A DNA stretch of 64,000 nt. Origin: Madurella fahalii (Eukaryota > Ascomycota > Sordariomycetes > Sordariales). Made by a program: the position numbers and the translations under genes. The notes under the pieces were generated by a model. The model made no database searches. It had not been told where the DNA came from and saw only the letters and a program-made list of their open reading frames with translations. Positions 1 to 10,575 of this stretch are shown here, one piece after another (position 1 is the stretch's first letter; each line of letters opens with the position of its first letter). Location of the stretch: assembly GCA_029876055.1 (NCBI GenBank), contig CM056877.1, forward strand, positions 4,216,001 through 4,280,000, given 5' to 3'.

Positions 1-1
1 T

Positions 2-414
2 CCTCCAATGCCACAGCCATCATCCAGGTCACAAGGGAGTACGATCGTTTGTTCCGAGGGTTCTTGCTCTGACAATCCTCGGACATTTACCACAATGGGG
101 GAATACAAGTGAGTCACTACTTGGATAACCATGCCCAGTCTATACTTACACATGATAGTATGCACCTGAAGAGACATACACTCCCTTACACGTGTGGGAT
201 GCCTGGCTGTCCGCGGATGTACAGAGGTTTCTACCAACGTCGAGATCTAGTGAAACATGAGGAAACGCACTTGGCAAGAGCCTCATTCCGCTGTTTCGTT
301 GACGGCTGCCCCGGACGTGCTACAAAGGAGGACAACATGGTTCGGCATTTGAGGGACAAACATGATATCAAAGTCAAGAAGGCGGATATTGTAACTATGT
401 GTCCACGTTCATAG
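2..414 (+). CDS. C2H2 zinc-finger protein, 3' end (partial)
   Basis: C-terminal part of a C2H2 zinc-finger protein that begins left of the window. The frame is open from base 2. An intron at 109-158 (GTGAGT...TAG, 50 nt) splits the first finger, and splicing restores a C-x4-C...H-x3-H finger ending MHLKRH. Two more fingers follow, with Cys pairs in YTCGMPGC and FRCFVDGC and His pairs near HEETH and HLRDKHD. The reading stops at 414. Such proteins usually bind DNA as transcription regulators in the nucleus. The target is unknown, and nothing ties it to the distant PKS locus. The fingers look undamaged, but the rest of the gene cannot be seen. Confidence 0.75.
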
Positions 415-639
415 CTGCCGTTGACTGAAAGTCATGGTTTTCATTTCACGAAATCTACTCCTCTAGTTCGTCCCACATTCGGCACAATCGGAAAATAGCC
501 ACTACTAGCTATCGCTCTGATTGCTGACCAAGTGAACACTTGACCCGACTTCTGCGATATCAGTTGCGAACTTTCTGACTAACACCCGTTTCAATCTTGT
601 GGTAGTTATGATGATAACCCCCAATGCGTCTTTCCAATA

Positions 640-1010
640 GTTTCACACTTACTAGGATAACGGCCCCGGGACTGGAACTTGCCGTGGGCTCATTTTCTCT
701 TGCACCATAAGTACCTAGGGCCGTCCTGGCCATTGCTCCTTAGACAGCACAATCAATGAAATATTCTTTTTTTACACTTGTTGCGGGCTCAATTGACGAG
801 CTTCTTCTGCGTGTAAAGCGATCCCCCTCTGATAAAAGGGAGCTCTACCTGCATATGTTGCTTTTACGTTGTTCAGACTGTAGGGACCTAATTGTGGTGG
901 TGTCGCCTGGCCTGTCTTTCTGTCTGGCATTTGGCCGCCTTTGCCCTCTCCCTTGTTGTGATGGGTATATGGGCGTAGATGTGAGTTCTTGTGCCATACC
1001 AGTATTTAGC
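640..1010 (+). repeat. Dispersed ~400-bp repeat, copy 1 (5' truncated)
   Basis: Aligns by eye with copies at 8612-8990, 53049-53471 and 55559-55987. Shared segments include GGAACTTGCCGTGGGC, AGGGCCGTCCTGGCCATTGC, a CTCCCTCTG/AGAGGGAG palindrome (degenerate here near 823-846) and a TGTTCAGACTGTAGGGACC-like block. It lacks the ATATTG-GTTGGGGA start seen in copies 3 and 4, so it looks 5' truncated. No coding capacity was seen. The class is undetermined; a solo LTR, SINE or MITE-like element are all possible. Confidence 0.7.
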
Positions 1011-1086
1011 TGAACACGTAGCGGGTGCATCCAACTTTGCAGCGCTGTTCTAACTCACATAGGTAGCTAAGGGGGGCCTCTTTTCC

Positions 1087-1114
1087 TTTTTTTTTGGGGG
1101 GGGGGGGGGGGGGG
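1087..1114. repeat. T-run followed by 19-bp poly(G) tract
   Basis: About nine T residues run directly into 19 consecutive G residues, followed by another short G run. Long G homopolymers can fold as G-quadruplexes and are hard to sequence, so the exact length may be unreliable. Confidence 0.8.
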
Positions 1115-1640
1115 TTGTGTGGGGGATCCGGAGAGATACGTAATCACGCTAATGTCATTTGATATTTCTCTTTTGCAGACCCATCATGTGGTCGAGTAGC
1201 TAGCATTTTCTGTCTGACGGAGTTCAGGACTGGAGTGTCAGATCGGACATTACATCTCGCCGAGCCACTTGTTTAGAGCTTTGCAATTGTTCCGATGATC
1301 TCCCGAGTAAATCTACAGTACACATTGACAGCGCAACCCCGCTACCCACATTAACTATCCATACCAAATTACGGGTAAACTACAGGTCCTCTACATCTTC
1401 GAAACCTGCTGAATTCGCTCTAGGTTAACACAATCGTTTCCAATATCTGCTGTTTCTGACCAACCTCCTCGATTTAGGAGCCTCTCACTGGCTTCCTGCA
1501 GGTTTGTGGAAATTTGGTGACCGAGCCCTGGGCGGATTACGTCAGTCTAGAACCTTCTAAACCTAAGAGATTGAACTGATTACCTAACCTTAGTGGTGGG
1601 AATTGTTGTGCATACCAATGCTATATTTCAACCCTAGAAA

Positions 1641-1650
1641 ATATATAAAT
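1641..1650 (+). promoter_or_regulatory. Putative TATA element of the N-acetyltransferase gene
   Basis: ATATATAAAT lies about 140 bp upstream of the ATG at 1785, a plausible distance for a fungal TATA box. This is positional evidence only. Confidence 0.35.
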
Positions 1651-1784
1651 TACCTTATTTACTCCTGCTTGCTTGCTCATAGATCAACAACAACCAAGCC
1701 CAAAGCTCGCCACATCAGATACGAAATTCTTCCCCATAGTATTGAATTATCCTGTCCCGCAGCTTCAACGCCGCCTACTCGACC

Positions 1785-2784
1785 ATGTCTTCGAACCTCT
1801 GGAATCCCTTTAGCCGAGAACAGGTCGAGGCATACATGGGTCGGATCAACATCCCTGCCGAAGAGCGTCGATACTCCGTTGGTTCCCTATCGCCCAAGGA
1901 AGCGCTTGAATACCTAGCTTTATTGCAAAGACATCACCTTGCTTCAGTCCCGTTCGAGAACCTCGATTTGCACTACTCTCAACACCATTCCATCAGCCTC
2001 CACAAACTAACTCTCTTCCGGAAAATCGTGCAAACTCCTGGCAGAGGCGGCTATTGCCTCGAGAACAATGGCATTTTTGGAACGCTCCTACGAAGCTTGG
2101 GATTCCAAGCTTACTACGTTGCCGGTCGAGTAAGTGCAGGAACCGATTATCACGCTTGGTATGCAATTTTCTTCACTTCACATTGCAGTTGACGTTGTTT
2201 TGACTGATAATGTCTTCAGGGGCCATCTCCTAAACCTGGTTGTCATTGGTGGCGACAAATTTCTCGTCGATGTCGGCTTCGGCCCGAATAATCCTGTGAA
2301 GCCTCTCAAACTTGACAAGAGCAGCCTTATCACGGAAAGCATTTCCCCAGCATCCTTGAGGTTGTCCTACAAGAATATCCAAGCCAACACGCAGGCTGAC
2401 CAGCGTTTGTGGGTTTTGGAACATCGCATTAATAGCGACAGCGAATTCGAAGAATTGTATTGTTTTACCGAGACCGAATACCTACCGCGAGACCTCGACG
2501 CCATGAACTGGCATGTCAGCACATACCCTAAGTCGTGGTTTACGCAGCAGGTGATATGCTCGAGGATGACGCTGGATAAGGACAGGATCATAGGCGTCGT
2601 GATCCTGCAGAGAGATATCAAGTGGCGAAAGGACGGGAGAATTAGTGACAGGAAGCAGTTCCATTGTGAAGAGGATAGAATCAAGGCACTGAAGGAGTTC
2701 TTTGGGATTGACTTGGATGATGCAGAGCGGGAAGGGATTAGAGGCATGGTCTCCGAAATCAAGGAGAAAGGAGATTCACTCTGA
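1785..2784 (+). CDS. Arylamine N-acetyltransferase (NAT family)
   Basis: Acyl-CoA-dependent N-acyltransferase of about 312 aa, acting on arylamines or related xenobiotics in the cytosol. Exons are 1785-2158 and 2220-2784. The 61-nt intron (GTATGC...TTCAG) must be removed to restore the frame across the active site. The family triad is present: Cys91 in RGGYCLENN, His127 in the spliced WGHLLNLV, and Asp142 in DVGFG. The Cys-His-Asp spacing matches the family. The start context GACCATGTC is good. In Fusarium, NAT homologues detoxify benzoxazolinones with malonyl-CoA (family knowledge); the substrate here is not shown. There is no linked pathway gene nearby and it appears functional. Confidence 0.9.
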
Positions 2785-3678
2785 GCACATCAATATCTCA
2801 AAATGCAGAGTTGGCGTGATTACCTGGTTACCAAATCTCACCCGGGATAACCCAGGAAACACGAATATCCCTGAAAGTAAGCATGATTTCCTGAAGGATA
2901 AAATGCTATTGTGGTTCAAGATGTTTAGGGGGTTGCATTGCTCTAATAGTTAATATTTTGAGCACTGTGGTCCATCGACTACCCAATCATCCAGAGAGAA
3001 ACAAAACTAAGCTCACTTACAACGCCGCCTCGTCAGCGTTGGAAACCAATAGTTTATACATCGGCCGTACATCTAACTACAAGGGTGCACATTTGAGTAA
3101 TTGCTATTTCTTGAGGGAGTAGGTAGTTAGTCTCTAAGCAAAATTTAGAATAATTCCAAGGTAGCTAAGTACGTAAAACTCTGGGGGAGAAATGTGTGTA
3201 TTCTACTCCTGGGGAAAAGAAACCTAAAAGGAAGAAAAAACGCTAATTATCTAATTCTTCCAACTTTGGTGTCCGACATAGGGATGACTTGGCATCTCTT
3301 TCTCCCTCATCTTCGTTGATGACATATTAACATTATCTTCATTATATTGTCTCTCTAGCCCGGGACGAGCTTCAAGTTTCGTAGATTGTTTGGGAGATTG
3401 GGGGGAAAGCCGAGAGCCCATGTGTCGCCGCGGAGCTTCCCGATCAGCCATATGCACTTCATCGGTCCAAACGCCAACCGACCAACGACAATCCTGAACG
3501 GCGTTCCGCCAAGTCCTGCCACACGTCACAACTTTCGTGCCCGACTGATCATTGAGGTGATAAATCTTCCTGCAGTTCAATGCGGGGAAGGGACAAAAGA
3601 CCTCGGTATTGTAACTTCGATCCAGACTTGAACACAAACTCTTCAACCCTTTCCACATCAACACCAACCCCTTCAGTC
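2785..3678. other. Intergenic, no gene seen
   Basis: Spacer between the N-acetyltransferase and the DUF7514-like gene. An open frame of 138 codons on the minus strand (3251-3667) and short plus-strand frames have no recognisable motifs. CA-rich leader sequence lies just before the ATG at 3679. Confidence 0.55.
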
Positions 3679-4599
3679 ATGGTCTTCCGCGCCCTCCGCG
3701 AAGTCGGCCGTCAAGTCCGCACTTCGATCACTGAATCCATTCAGCATCACCAACAACAACAATACCTCCTCCAGCAACAACAACTCTTCCAACCTTCAAC
3801 TATGACCCCCTCCCATGGCCACCCCTATTATTTCACCCCTCCCCAACCACCTTCATCCCAGTGGCCTCTCCTCATCAATCCTAACCAAACGCCCACCCCC
3901 CTCTTCGCCGCCCTCCTCGACGCAATCTTCACCCTCTCCCTCCCCTCCGACTCCTCCAATACAGTCGACATGCTTACGCCTACCCGTCTCGCCGCCGTAT
4001 ACGACGAGCTCGGATACCCACAGGCAGACAACCTCCCCTTTCTGCTCTTCCGGCACGCTCAAAGCTGCGGCAACGTCAACCCGCACCTACGGGCAAACGA
4101 GGGGATGCAGATGGCCTGGCGTCTGTTCCAGCTTGACTTTGTCACCGCAAATAACGGCACGCCTGGCTTGACGAGGCGAGGATTTCGGGAGCTGATGGTC
4201 AGGGATGGATTGATCTACCCAATCGGGCAGGCGAAGGCCTGGAGTACAGTTGTGGAGAAGCATAGGGGGAAGCTGGGTGGGATGATGCCGATGGGGATGG
4301 CGGTTCCGACTGGGGAGATACCAGCGGAGGCGTTCATGCCGACTGGGGTGCCTGCGACGGGGGATGCGGAGGTGCAAAGGGTTTATAAGGAGAGGCAGGG
4401 GAGGTGGATTGGGGAGTATAACGCAAGGTTTGGAGGACAGGGGATGGGGATGGAGATGGATGGTGGGTTTTGCGGTGGGGATTGGGAGATAGCGAAGCAG
4501 ATGCAGGGTTTCAAGCATCAGATGACCATGGATGCCATGACGCCAGGGTATAGGCTACCGAATGGGAATGTTTTTTGGACGGGGGGATTAAATTGGTGA
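3679..4599 (+). CDS. Fungal conserved protein, DUF7514-like
   Basis: Single-exon protein of about 306 aa. The frame is open further upstream to 3580, but the ATG at 3679 (MVFRALREV) follows a low-complexity Ser/Thr leader and is the more likely start. The N-terminus is Gln-rich (QQQQYLLQQQQ). The middle holds a helical block (LLDAIF..., LTPTRLAAVYDELGY, then GLTRRGF) that resembles the fungal DUF7514 domain as I know it. The C-terminus is rich in Gly and Met. No catalytic residues, signal peptide or membrane segments are apparent. Function is unknown; fungal DUF7514 proteins are mostly uncharacterised. It looks intact, and the family assignment is tentative. Confidence 0.7.
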   Translation: MVFRALREVGRQVRTSITESIQHHQQQQYLLQQQQLFQPSTMTPSHGHPYYFTPPQPPSSQWPLLINPNQTPTPLFAALLDAIFTLSLPSDSSNTVDMLTPTRLAAVYDELGYPQADNLPFLLFRHAQSCGNVNPHLRANEGMQMAWRLFQLDFVTANNGTPGLTRRGFRELMVRDGLIYPIGQAKAWSTVVEKHRGKLGGMMPMGMAVPTGEIPAEAFMPTGVPATGDAEVQRVYKERQGRWIGEYNARFGGQGMGMEMDGGFCGGDWEIAKQMQGFKHQMTMDAMTPGYRLPNGNVFWTGGLNW

Positions 4600-4869
4600 T
4601 TAGATTTGGGTTGGTTGTTGTTGATTGTCTTGAAAAAGGGGAGGAGAGGAGTGGAAGTGATGATGGTGACGGTCATGATGTCATCATAGCTGAGCTGATG
4701 TGGGAACAGATTGAATCCTTGTTGAAATGAATCGGAATCAATTGAATTCAAGAAGTCGATGAGGCCTACCTTGGACCGATATAAGTGGTCTCAGAGGCGA
4801 AGGCGGGGCCGTAGGGCCCCATTGCCACAACAGCTAATGGTATCCAAAAAAGCTGCTGTTACTATTAGC

Positions 4870-5670
4870 CCGTGGGTAACCCAAGGCCGGGAACAAGGCC
4901 AGGGCCAGGATCAGGATCAAGGTCAGGATCAGGATCAGGGTCAAGACCCTACAGCAGAGGAAGCGTTAGACAGGGCTTGGGAAGCACGTTGGAAAAGGAG
5001 GTCAGAGGCCGGCCTACCAGGCTAGCCGACGAAGGCTCTCCCGAACTACTATTTACCACAGGCTCTTCGGAAGCACCAGGACCTTACCAAAGCCCAGAGC
5101 TCGCTGCTAGTACAGGCCCGAACAGGGACTATTGGCCTACAGGACTTCCTTTTCCAACGGGCTGTTCCCGAACCTTCCTACTCCCTACTGTAACTGTGGG
5201 GAGGGCCGGGAAACAGTAGAGCACCTTGTTGTGTGGTGTCCAATACCACCGAAGCCTAGAACCTGACCAAGGTCAGAAATTCGAACCTACCGGGATCTTA
5301 GCCTTGTATTACAGGGCCAAGTCTCCCGGAACCTCAGGCTATTAAAGAAGTTTTTAGGCTGGCTGATAGATTCGGGCCGCTTGATGGAATACAACCTGGC
5401 TCGACGGCTGGAATTGGAGGCTGAAGAGGTTGAAGTGGAGGAGGTGGTGGACGAATCCGAAGTCGAATACTAGAAGTCTTCAGGGCCTTATATAAGGCCT
5501 TCCTTTCTTTTGCAACTAACTGGCGTCTTCTACTTTTGTTTCCTATTACTTGTTGATAAAAGTTTTTCACCCGGCCTATGTGGTACGGCTTTTCTATGTA
5601 TTTAGCGGTAAAAGGTCCGGCACGCCCTACCTTGGGCAAAGCGGTGTAGGAAGAATAATAATAATATCTT
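4870..5670 (+). mobile_element. LINE (non-LTR retrotransposon) 3' remnant
   Basis: Across shifting frames the sequence encodes the tail of a LINE ORF2. One segment reads ...QARTGTIGLQDFLFQRAVPEP, and in another frame it continues YCNCGEGRETVEHLVVWCP. This is the Cys-rich C-terminal knuckle typical of fungal Tad/I-like elements. An acidic tail ends at a TAG near 5474. A 3' UTR-like stretch then ends in an AATAATAATAAT tail near 5650-5667, as in LINEs with AAT-rich 3' ends. At least one frameshift (near 5175-5185) shows it is dead. The reverse transcriptase core is absent, so this is a 5'-truncated or eroded copy. Confidence 0.7.
4889..4950 (+). repeat. GGTCAG/GGATCA hexanucleotide repeat
   Basis: Tandem hexamers of the GGNCAG / GGATCA type encode a (GQ)(DQ)-like low-complexity run in the upstream part of the LINE remnant. 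It is probably a microsatellite expansion. Confidence 0.7.
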
Positions 5671-6412
5671 GGACCGAGGTAGTGTCTTGGAGGAGTCGGA
5701 CAAGTCAGTTGGGTTGGGGTGGAGTGTGCTGGCTTCGGCGAACTGTCGAGCGTCGGCGCCAGGAAGTACGTTTTCAGCATTGTCGGTTAGAATCGCGGAT
5801 TTGCTGTTATTCAGACTAACAGTGAGAGAGCTGATTCCGATCATGCAAAATTACACTATCTGATTGCATGGTGTGCTCAGGGCCGAGGCGCGTACTGCAT
5901 GAACCAGTATTGTTGCTCTTCCTCTGTACCCTTTACCCCTCTCCTCCCTTTTGGCTTTGGGGATGTCACATAACAAGGTCTCGGCGTACCTGGGTGCGGC
6001 GGGCGCCATCCAATGAATATTTGCTCACTTAGCCCAATGCCACACAGATATCAGCTTACCGCTACTCCTCGTAACCGTACCAGGTGCTCGTCTTCGCATG
6101 GCAGTAGACCTCACTTCCGGGCTTCTGCTGCTCCACCACTTTGCAAGCACATGGAGCACAGGGAGTAGCGCCTGTCACGGAATTCGGGAGGTCAAGTACG
6201 TCCCAGCGCTCCCACCACTTGCCACTTTCCTAGTGCGGTACTCGTGCTGAGCATGGGGTTCTCCCGCCCGTAGGCGACCAGCAGAGTCTCATTGACGCAA
6301 AGCATGGCGTGGAGAGCGACCGAGGGTGCGTGTCGCGTGCGAACTCCTAGCCTGGGGCCCTACGCGTTTGCTAACCAGTCATTCGTGGCACCCATAGCAG
6401 CGTCGAGGAGTA
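5671..6412. other. Non-genic spacer
   Basis: No gene was recognised between the LINE remnant and the S8 protease remnant. The upstream exons of the protease gene, if they survive, could lie here, but no convincing coding match was found. Confidence 0.45.
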
Positions 6413-7440
6413 GTTCGCATTGTGGACGGCATCAATAGGATGCTCAATGAGCAGCGCATCGGCCAGTTCAAGCACATCAAAATTGCCACCCTGGACACGG
6501 GCATCGACATGACGAACAAAATCTTCGACACGCCCGAAGCCAGGGCACACATCAAGCGGTGGGAAGACTTCCTGCGCGGGGAACCCTCGCGCACCGATGC
6601 CCACGACATGTGCGGCCACGGCTCGCACTGCGCCGGTCTGCTCCGACGCGTGGCCCCGGCCGGCCACATTTACGTTTCCCGCATCGCCAAGAACTTCGAC
6701 CTGGATTTGGACGACGATGTCGTGGCCAAGGTGCGCAAGCCCCTTTTACCCCCGAACCGCTCCGCTGACCTCCTTGCTCTGCCCAGGTCATCGAGCGCGC
6801 CTGCACGCCCGAGAAGGAAGACGGCTGGGACGTCGACATCATTACCATGTCGTTCAGCTTTCTCCTTCAGTCCGAGCCCGTCGAACAGGCGCTACGCAAG
6901 GCGCTCCACCGAGACAAGATCGTATTCGCGGCTGCATCCAACAGCGGAACGTGCAAGCATCTAGCCTTCGCCACCTGGTCCAGCGGTATCGTGTGCATTA
7001 ATATCGCCACGAACAATGGTACGGCTTCGTTATTCAATCCGCAGGCGAGTTTTCCCAAGAAATTTGCCATCCTGGGTGAGAACATGCGCTCGGCTTGGAT
7101 CGCGCAGTCGCCCGCGGGCAACACGAAGTATGAGACGACAAAGGCGATGGCGGGCAACTCTATGGCCACGCCCATAGCCGCCGCGCTCATCTCACTCCTG
7201 CTTGAGGTGGCCATGAACCCCGGCGTGGTCGGAGCCCGCCGCATTCCAAGTACTACCTGCCCAAGATGCGCAAGTACGAGGGCGTCGAGGCCATCCTCTT
7301 TAACGCATCGAAGCAACTCGGCGATTACAGGGTCATCTAAATCAGGCTCTTCCAAGCGGCCGACCGGCTGGAGATTGCCTACTGGGTCCGGAGGATGCTG
7401 CGCGAGAAATACGGCGAGCCGCCAACGACACCGGCCCCGC
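6413..7440 (+). pseudogene. Subtilisin-like (S8) peptidase, decayed
   Basis: Encodes a fungal intracellular S8 peptidase of the type often found in NLR-like or ankyrin-containing proteins. The Asp motif DTGID, His motif GHGSHCAG and Ser motif GNSMATP are all visible; the usual Ser motif is GTSMATP. A 56-nt intron (6731-6786, GTGCGC...CCCAG) joins AKV and VIERACTPE cleanly. Signs of death: an in-frame stop at 6410-6412 just upstream with no convincing start; a frameshift near 7240 moves the coding sense to another frame (HSKYYLPKMRKYEG...); and a TAA near 7338 interrupts before further family-like sequence (RLFQAADRLEIAYWVRRML). An unrecognised upstream exon could explain the first stop but not the later lesions. 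Confidence 0.75.
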
Positions 7441-8611
7441 GTGCTGGGCCAAGCTAGGCAGCCACAGGCCGGTGCATCGTCAACGGGGGCCTTGGAGAGG
7501 CCACCTTGGGCGCGAGTTCGGGGAATAGTAATAGGCCCGCGAAGAACTCACTTAGAGGAGATGGGGCATCCAATGGCCGGCCCGAACGGCGGAACAACGA
7601 GAGGCCATCCCAAGCAAGTGGCACTCGCAGAGAGGTCTCTCCCATTTCCCCGCTGGCCCTTGCGAATTCTGTAGTCTGGACTTCTGACATGTCAGCACTC
7701 ACAGAATCGGCCAAGTCGATCTGCCCCCGAGGAGCAATCCCGTCCCACCTTAATTAGATCACATCATATCTAATTATACCCAGACACGTCCTTCATCCAG
7801 CAATTCATCGCCTCTCTCACCCCGCCAAGCATCATAAAATCCACCTGGGCACGCCTGCTGCCCGTCCCCTCCACCCCTGTCACCACGTCGCGCCACCCAA
7901 AGGTCTCGCCATGGAGACGCTATACATGCTGCACCTGGAGCGGTACCGCGACTACCTGCAGCCGCTGGACGACAATCGTGGCGTCGGCGTCGGCAGTGCG
8001 CGGCGGCCGCTGTTCAAGGGGTTTGGGATCTGGTTGTAGTAGATAGGGGGAGCATCTCTAAGGATACAGGCTATATTTTACAGCATATCCAAGCTATCCT
8101 TAAACCCTTTTCTTTTTTTTAAAAAAAAATAGTTAAGCCTAGAACTATACCGCACATTCGACTGTAACCCAGATTGCCATTCTCTACGCCGGCGTGCCCA
8201 CTTACGGGACGCTCTACATCCGGGACAGCCTGTAAGGTCTGTACTTGATCTGTATGGATCGGAACATCAACAGAGAGCACTTTTATTTGGATGGCCAGGG
8301 CAACCGTTCCCTGCGAATGGCTGACGACATTGTCTTTAACCAGGGCAACTGCGACAACCCGTTTCTGACTTGCCGGCAATCTATATGGAGCGAGGTTGCC
8401 TGCTCCTGGCGACTAGCACCTAGCGGCGAAGAGGGCGAAACGTTACTCATCGAGGACAACAAGCCCGATAATCATGGTGATATGCTCAGGTAGAGAAGCT
8501 GAGAATTGAGCCTAAGCAAAAGACTCTAATTTGGTTTAGGAAGTTTTAGTCTAAATACGTAGTTAGAGGCCATTGAATTATTATTAACTTTCTATATCGC
8601 TATATCCAAAT
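7441..8611. other. Decayed coding-like tract, unrecognised
   Basis: Downstream of the protease remnant, GC-rich sequence keeps short open stretches. METLYMLHLERYRDYLQPLD... at 7911-8039 and an 82-codon frame at 8245-8493 resemble coding sequence but carry stops between them and match no family I recognise. A T8/A9 run sits near 8113-8130. Probably eroded gene pieces; no function is assigned. Confidence 0.3.
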
Positions 8612-8990
8612 AGTACAGAAACACTCCTCTACACCTGCGTACCTATCAAATCAAGGGGAGAACAAAGACAGTAAACAACAAGACGGACAAGGCTAGGTAA
8701 ACACAACGGTAGGTTTCAGCAGCCTAGACAAGTTCCAAACAGCATGTGCAGATAGAGCTCCCTTTGGTCAGAGGGAGATCATTTCGCACGCAAGGACAAG
8801 TCCACAATTGGTCGAGCAACAAATACAGGGAAAAATGCTTTGGAATTGTGTGCCTTGTCTGTCTGAGGATGGCAGTCTGTACGGTCCTAAATACAGGAAA
8901 AAGTGGCCCCTAGCACGGATCCGGCTGGGTCAGCCCTCTGATCAAAGGGCCCAAGTGCCCCAGGACATTTCTCCCCAACTCAATATCTCA
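8612..8990 (-). repeat. Dispersed ~400-bp repeat, copy 2 (diverged)
   Basis: Reverse-oriented relative of copies 1, 3 and 4. It shares the CAACTCAATAT terminus, the CATGTGCAGATAGAGCTCCC block, the CCCTTTGGTCAGAGGGAG palindrome variant and the TACACCTGCGTACC end. It is the most diverged of the four by eye. It lies about 50 bp past the stop codon of the CFEM receptor gene and does not interrupt it. Confidence 0.65.
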
Positions 8991-9039
8991 CTAGCAGTGG
9001 AGTGTATATGTTTCACAGGAGCTAGTTACCACATTGCAC

Positions 9040-10575
9040 CTACGTCGTCTTAGATCCCTCCCCTGTCCCTCTAACTTCACTATCTGTGACTGTTGAGAAG
9101 AAGCGACAATAGAGTCGAGATAACAAGATGCTGATTCGGGGTAGGCAGGCGCATATTACCCCTGCGTTCAACTCGATGGCCGCCCAGACGCCAACGTGGA
9201 CGAGATCATCTGTATAGATGTCAGATGCAGGGAGATAGCCGGATGAGTGGGTAGGTAGATTTACAGGTAGGGTTCATGGTCTGTCGGTATTGGTACAAGG
9301 TTGATAGCCTGGGAACTTCGGTGAGAGTAACACTACGTCCACGTGTCAGTTCCTTGATACAGGGTAGAAATGCCGCGAGTAAGATTCACTCGGAACTCAC
9401 AATCCACCTACGACAAACATGAAACAGACCCTGAGCTTCTTTTTGAACGGTATGGTCAGCTTCAGTAATTCTGGCATCGGTAGGACCATTAACCATAGGT
9501 CAAGCAATATGGTTATGACACCATGGGCCCATCCGCAGGCGTTGATGTTAATGCACTGCATCGCTTCGCCGCGCTCGTTGTATTCAAGGAAGTTCCAAAA
9601 CGAGTCGACCGGCCAACACTGCAAGATCATTGCCAAAGTGAAACCCAGACCAGACGCAGCCGTTATCGCCATGGTAGCGTATATTATGACCCGTAGAGCG
9701 GGAAAAGCGACGAAGGGAAAAACTTTGAGGTAGAAGCAGAGAATCGAGAGCTTCGTTACGGTTATTGCCGAAGTGTAGCAGATTTCGCCCACGTACAAAG
9801 CCTGTTTCGAGATTAGTTGGGGGGGGCGTCGTTGGGGGTTTGGATGGGGATGGACTAAGTCACCTTCAGGCTATGAGCGATTTGCTCAGGACGAAGAGTC
9901 CACACGTCCTTGCCATATCCCACCCGTGCCACTGTTATTATCATCGTATTAGTTGTGGATTTCCTCTGTGGGATAAAAGCTCGACTTACTCTCCGAAGTT
10001 GCAATCGCGCTTCCAACGACAAAAACCTGCGCCGCTCTCTTTTTAGCTTCCGATCAAAAGCAGACAGGAAATGGAAGAGAGTGCTCACAACATTCGTCAT
10101 GGTGATCCAGTCGTCCACCCTGTCATTCCACCCCTCAGCTGTGCCCATCCTCTCCAGGAGCCGCAAGGTCACACAGACGAGACTGATGGCGGTTAGGATG
10201 TACACCGGCAAGCTGAATAGCGCCGACCGATCCCTTGTGGGAACCCCGCAGGCGACGGAAGATGAGTTTGTGACGGCTGTATCGACAGAAGCTAGCGGTT
10301 AAAAGGTGTTGGATACAGTTATTCACGGTAAGGTACCTACAGAGCGTGTCTTTGAAGGTGCATGCCCCGGCGATGCATGTGCTGACGGTGGTGCTGAGCC
10401 AGACTTGTTGACAGATGCAGTTTAAGTCACTAGCAACACACGTCGATTTCTCCATCCCTTCGACAATACATGGTGCCGCACAAGCGGGCACTGTTGGTAC
10501 ATCCGTCAGATCTGCCGCTGTCAAACCGAAGCTGCATAGGACAGATGCTAGGAGTACCAAAACCGATACCCACAT
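9040..10575 (-). CDS. CFEM-domain seven-transmembrane receptor (Pth11-like)
   Basis: Likely plasma-membrane receptor of about 393 aa, assembled from seven exons: 10575-10341, 10291-10089, 10026-9990, 9931-9864, 9801-9401, 9332-9265 and 9209-9040. All joins keep frame and use GT-AG sites. Order: signal peptide (WVSVLVLLASVLCSFGL); a CFEM domain with Cys in VPACAAPC, STC, LNCIC, STC, GAC and SVAC; then seven hydrophobic helices of the fungal rhodopsin-like family, with DDW, GYGKDVWTL and NPTYDLVHVGVWAAIELNAG motifs. In Pth11-type receptors CFEM senses surface cues and signals through G proteins; the ligand here is unknown. A 37-nt micro-exon encodes part of a membrane helix. No damage was seen. 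Confidence 0.85.

Larger units (their letters stand above)
415..1640. other. Non-genic spacer
   Basis: No supportable gene was found between the zinc-finger gene and the N-acetyltransferase promoter. The stretch holds a dispersed repeat copy (640-1010) and a T-run plus G-run (1087-1114), both listed separately. Short open frames here carry no recognisable motif. Confidence 0.6.

Noticed and set aside
3251..3667. 138-codon minus-strand frame upstream of the DUF7514-like gene
   Set aside because: No motif, and overlaps the probable promoter and leader of the real gene.
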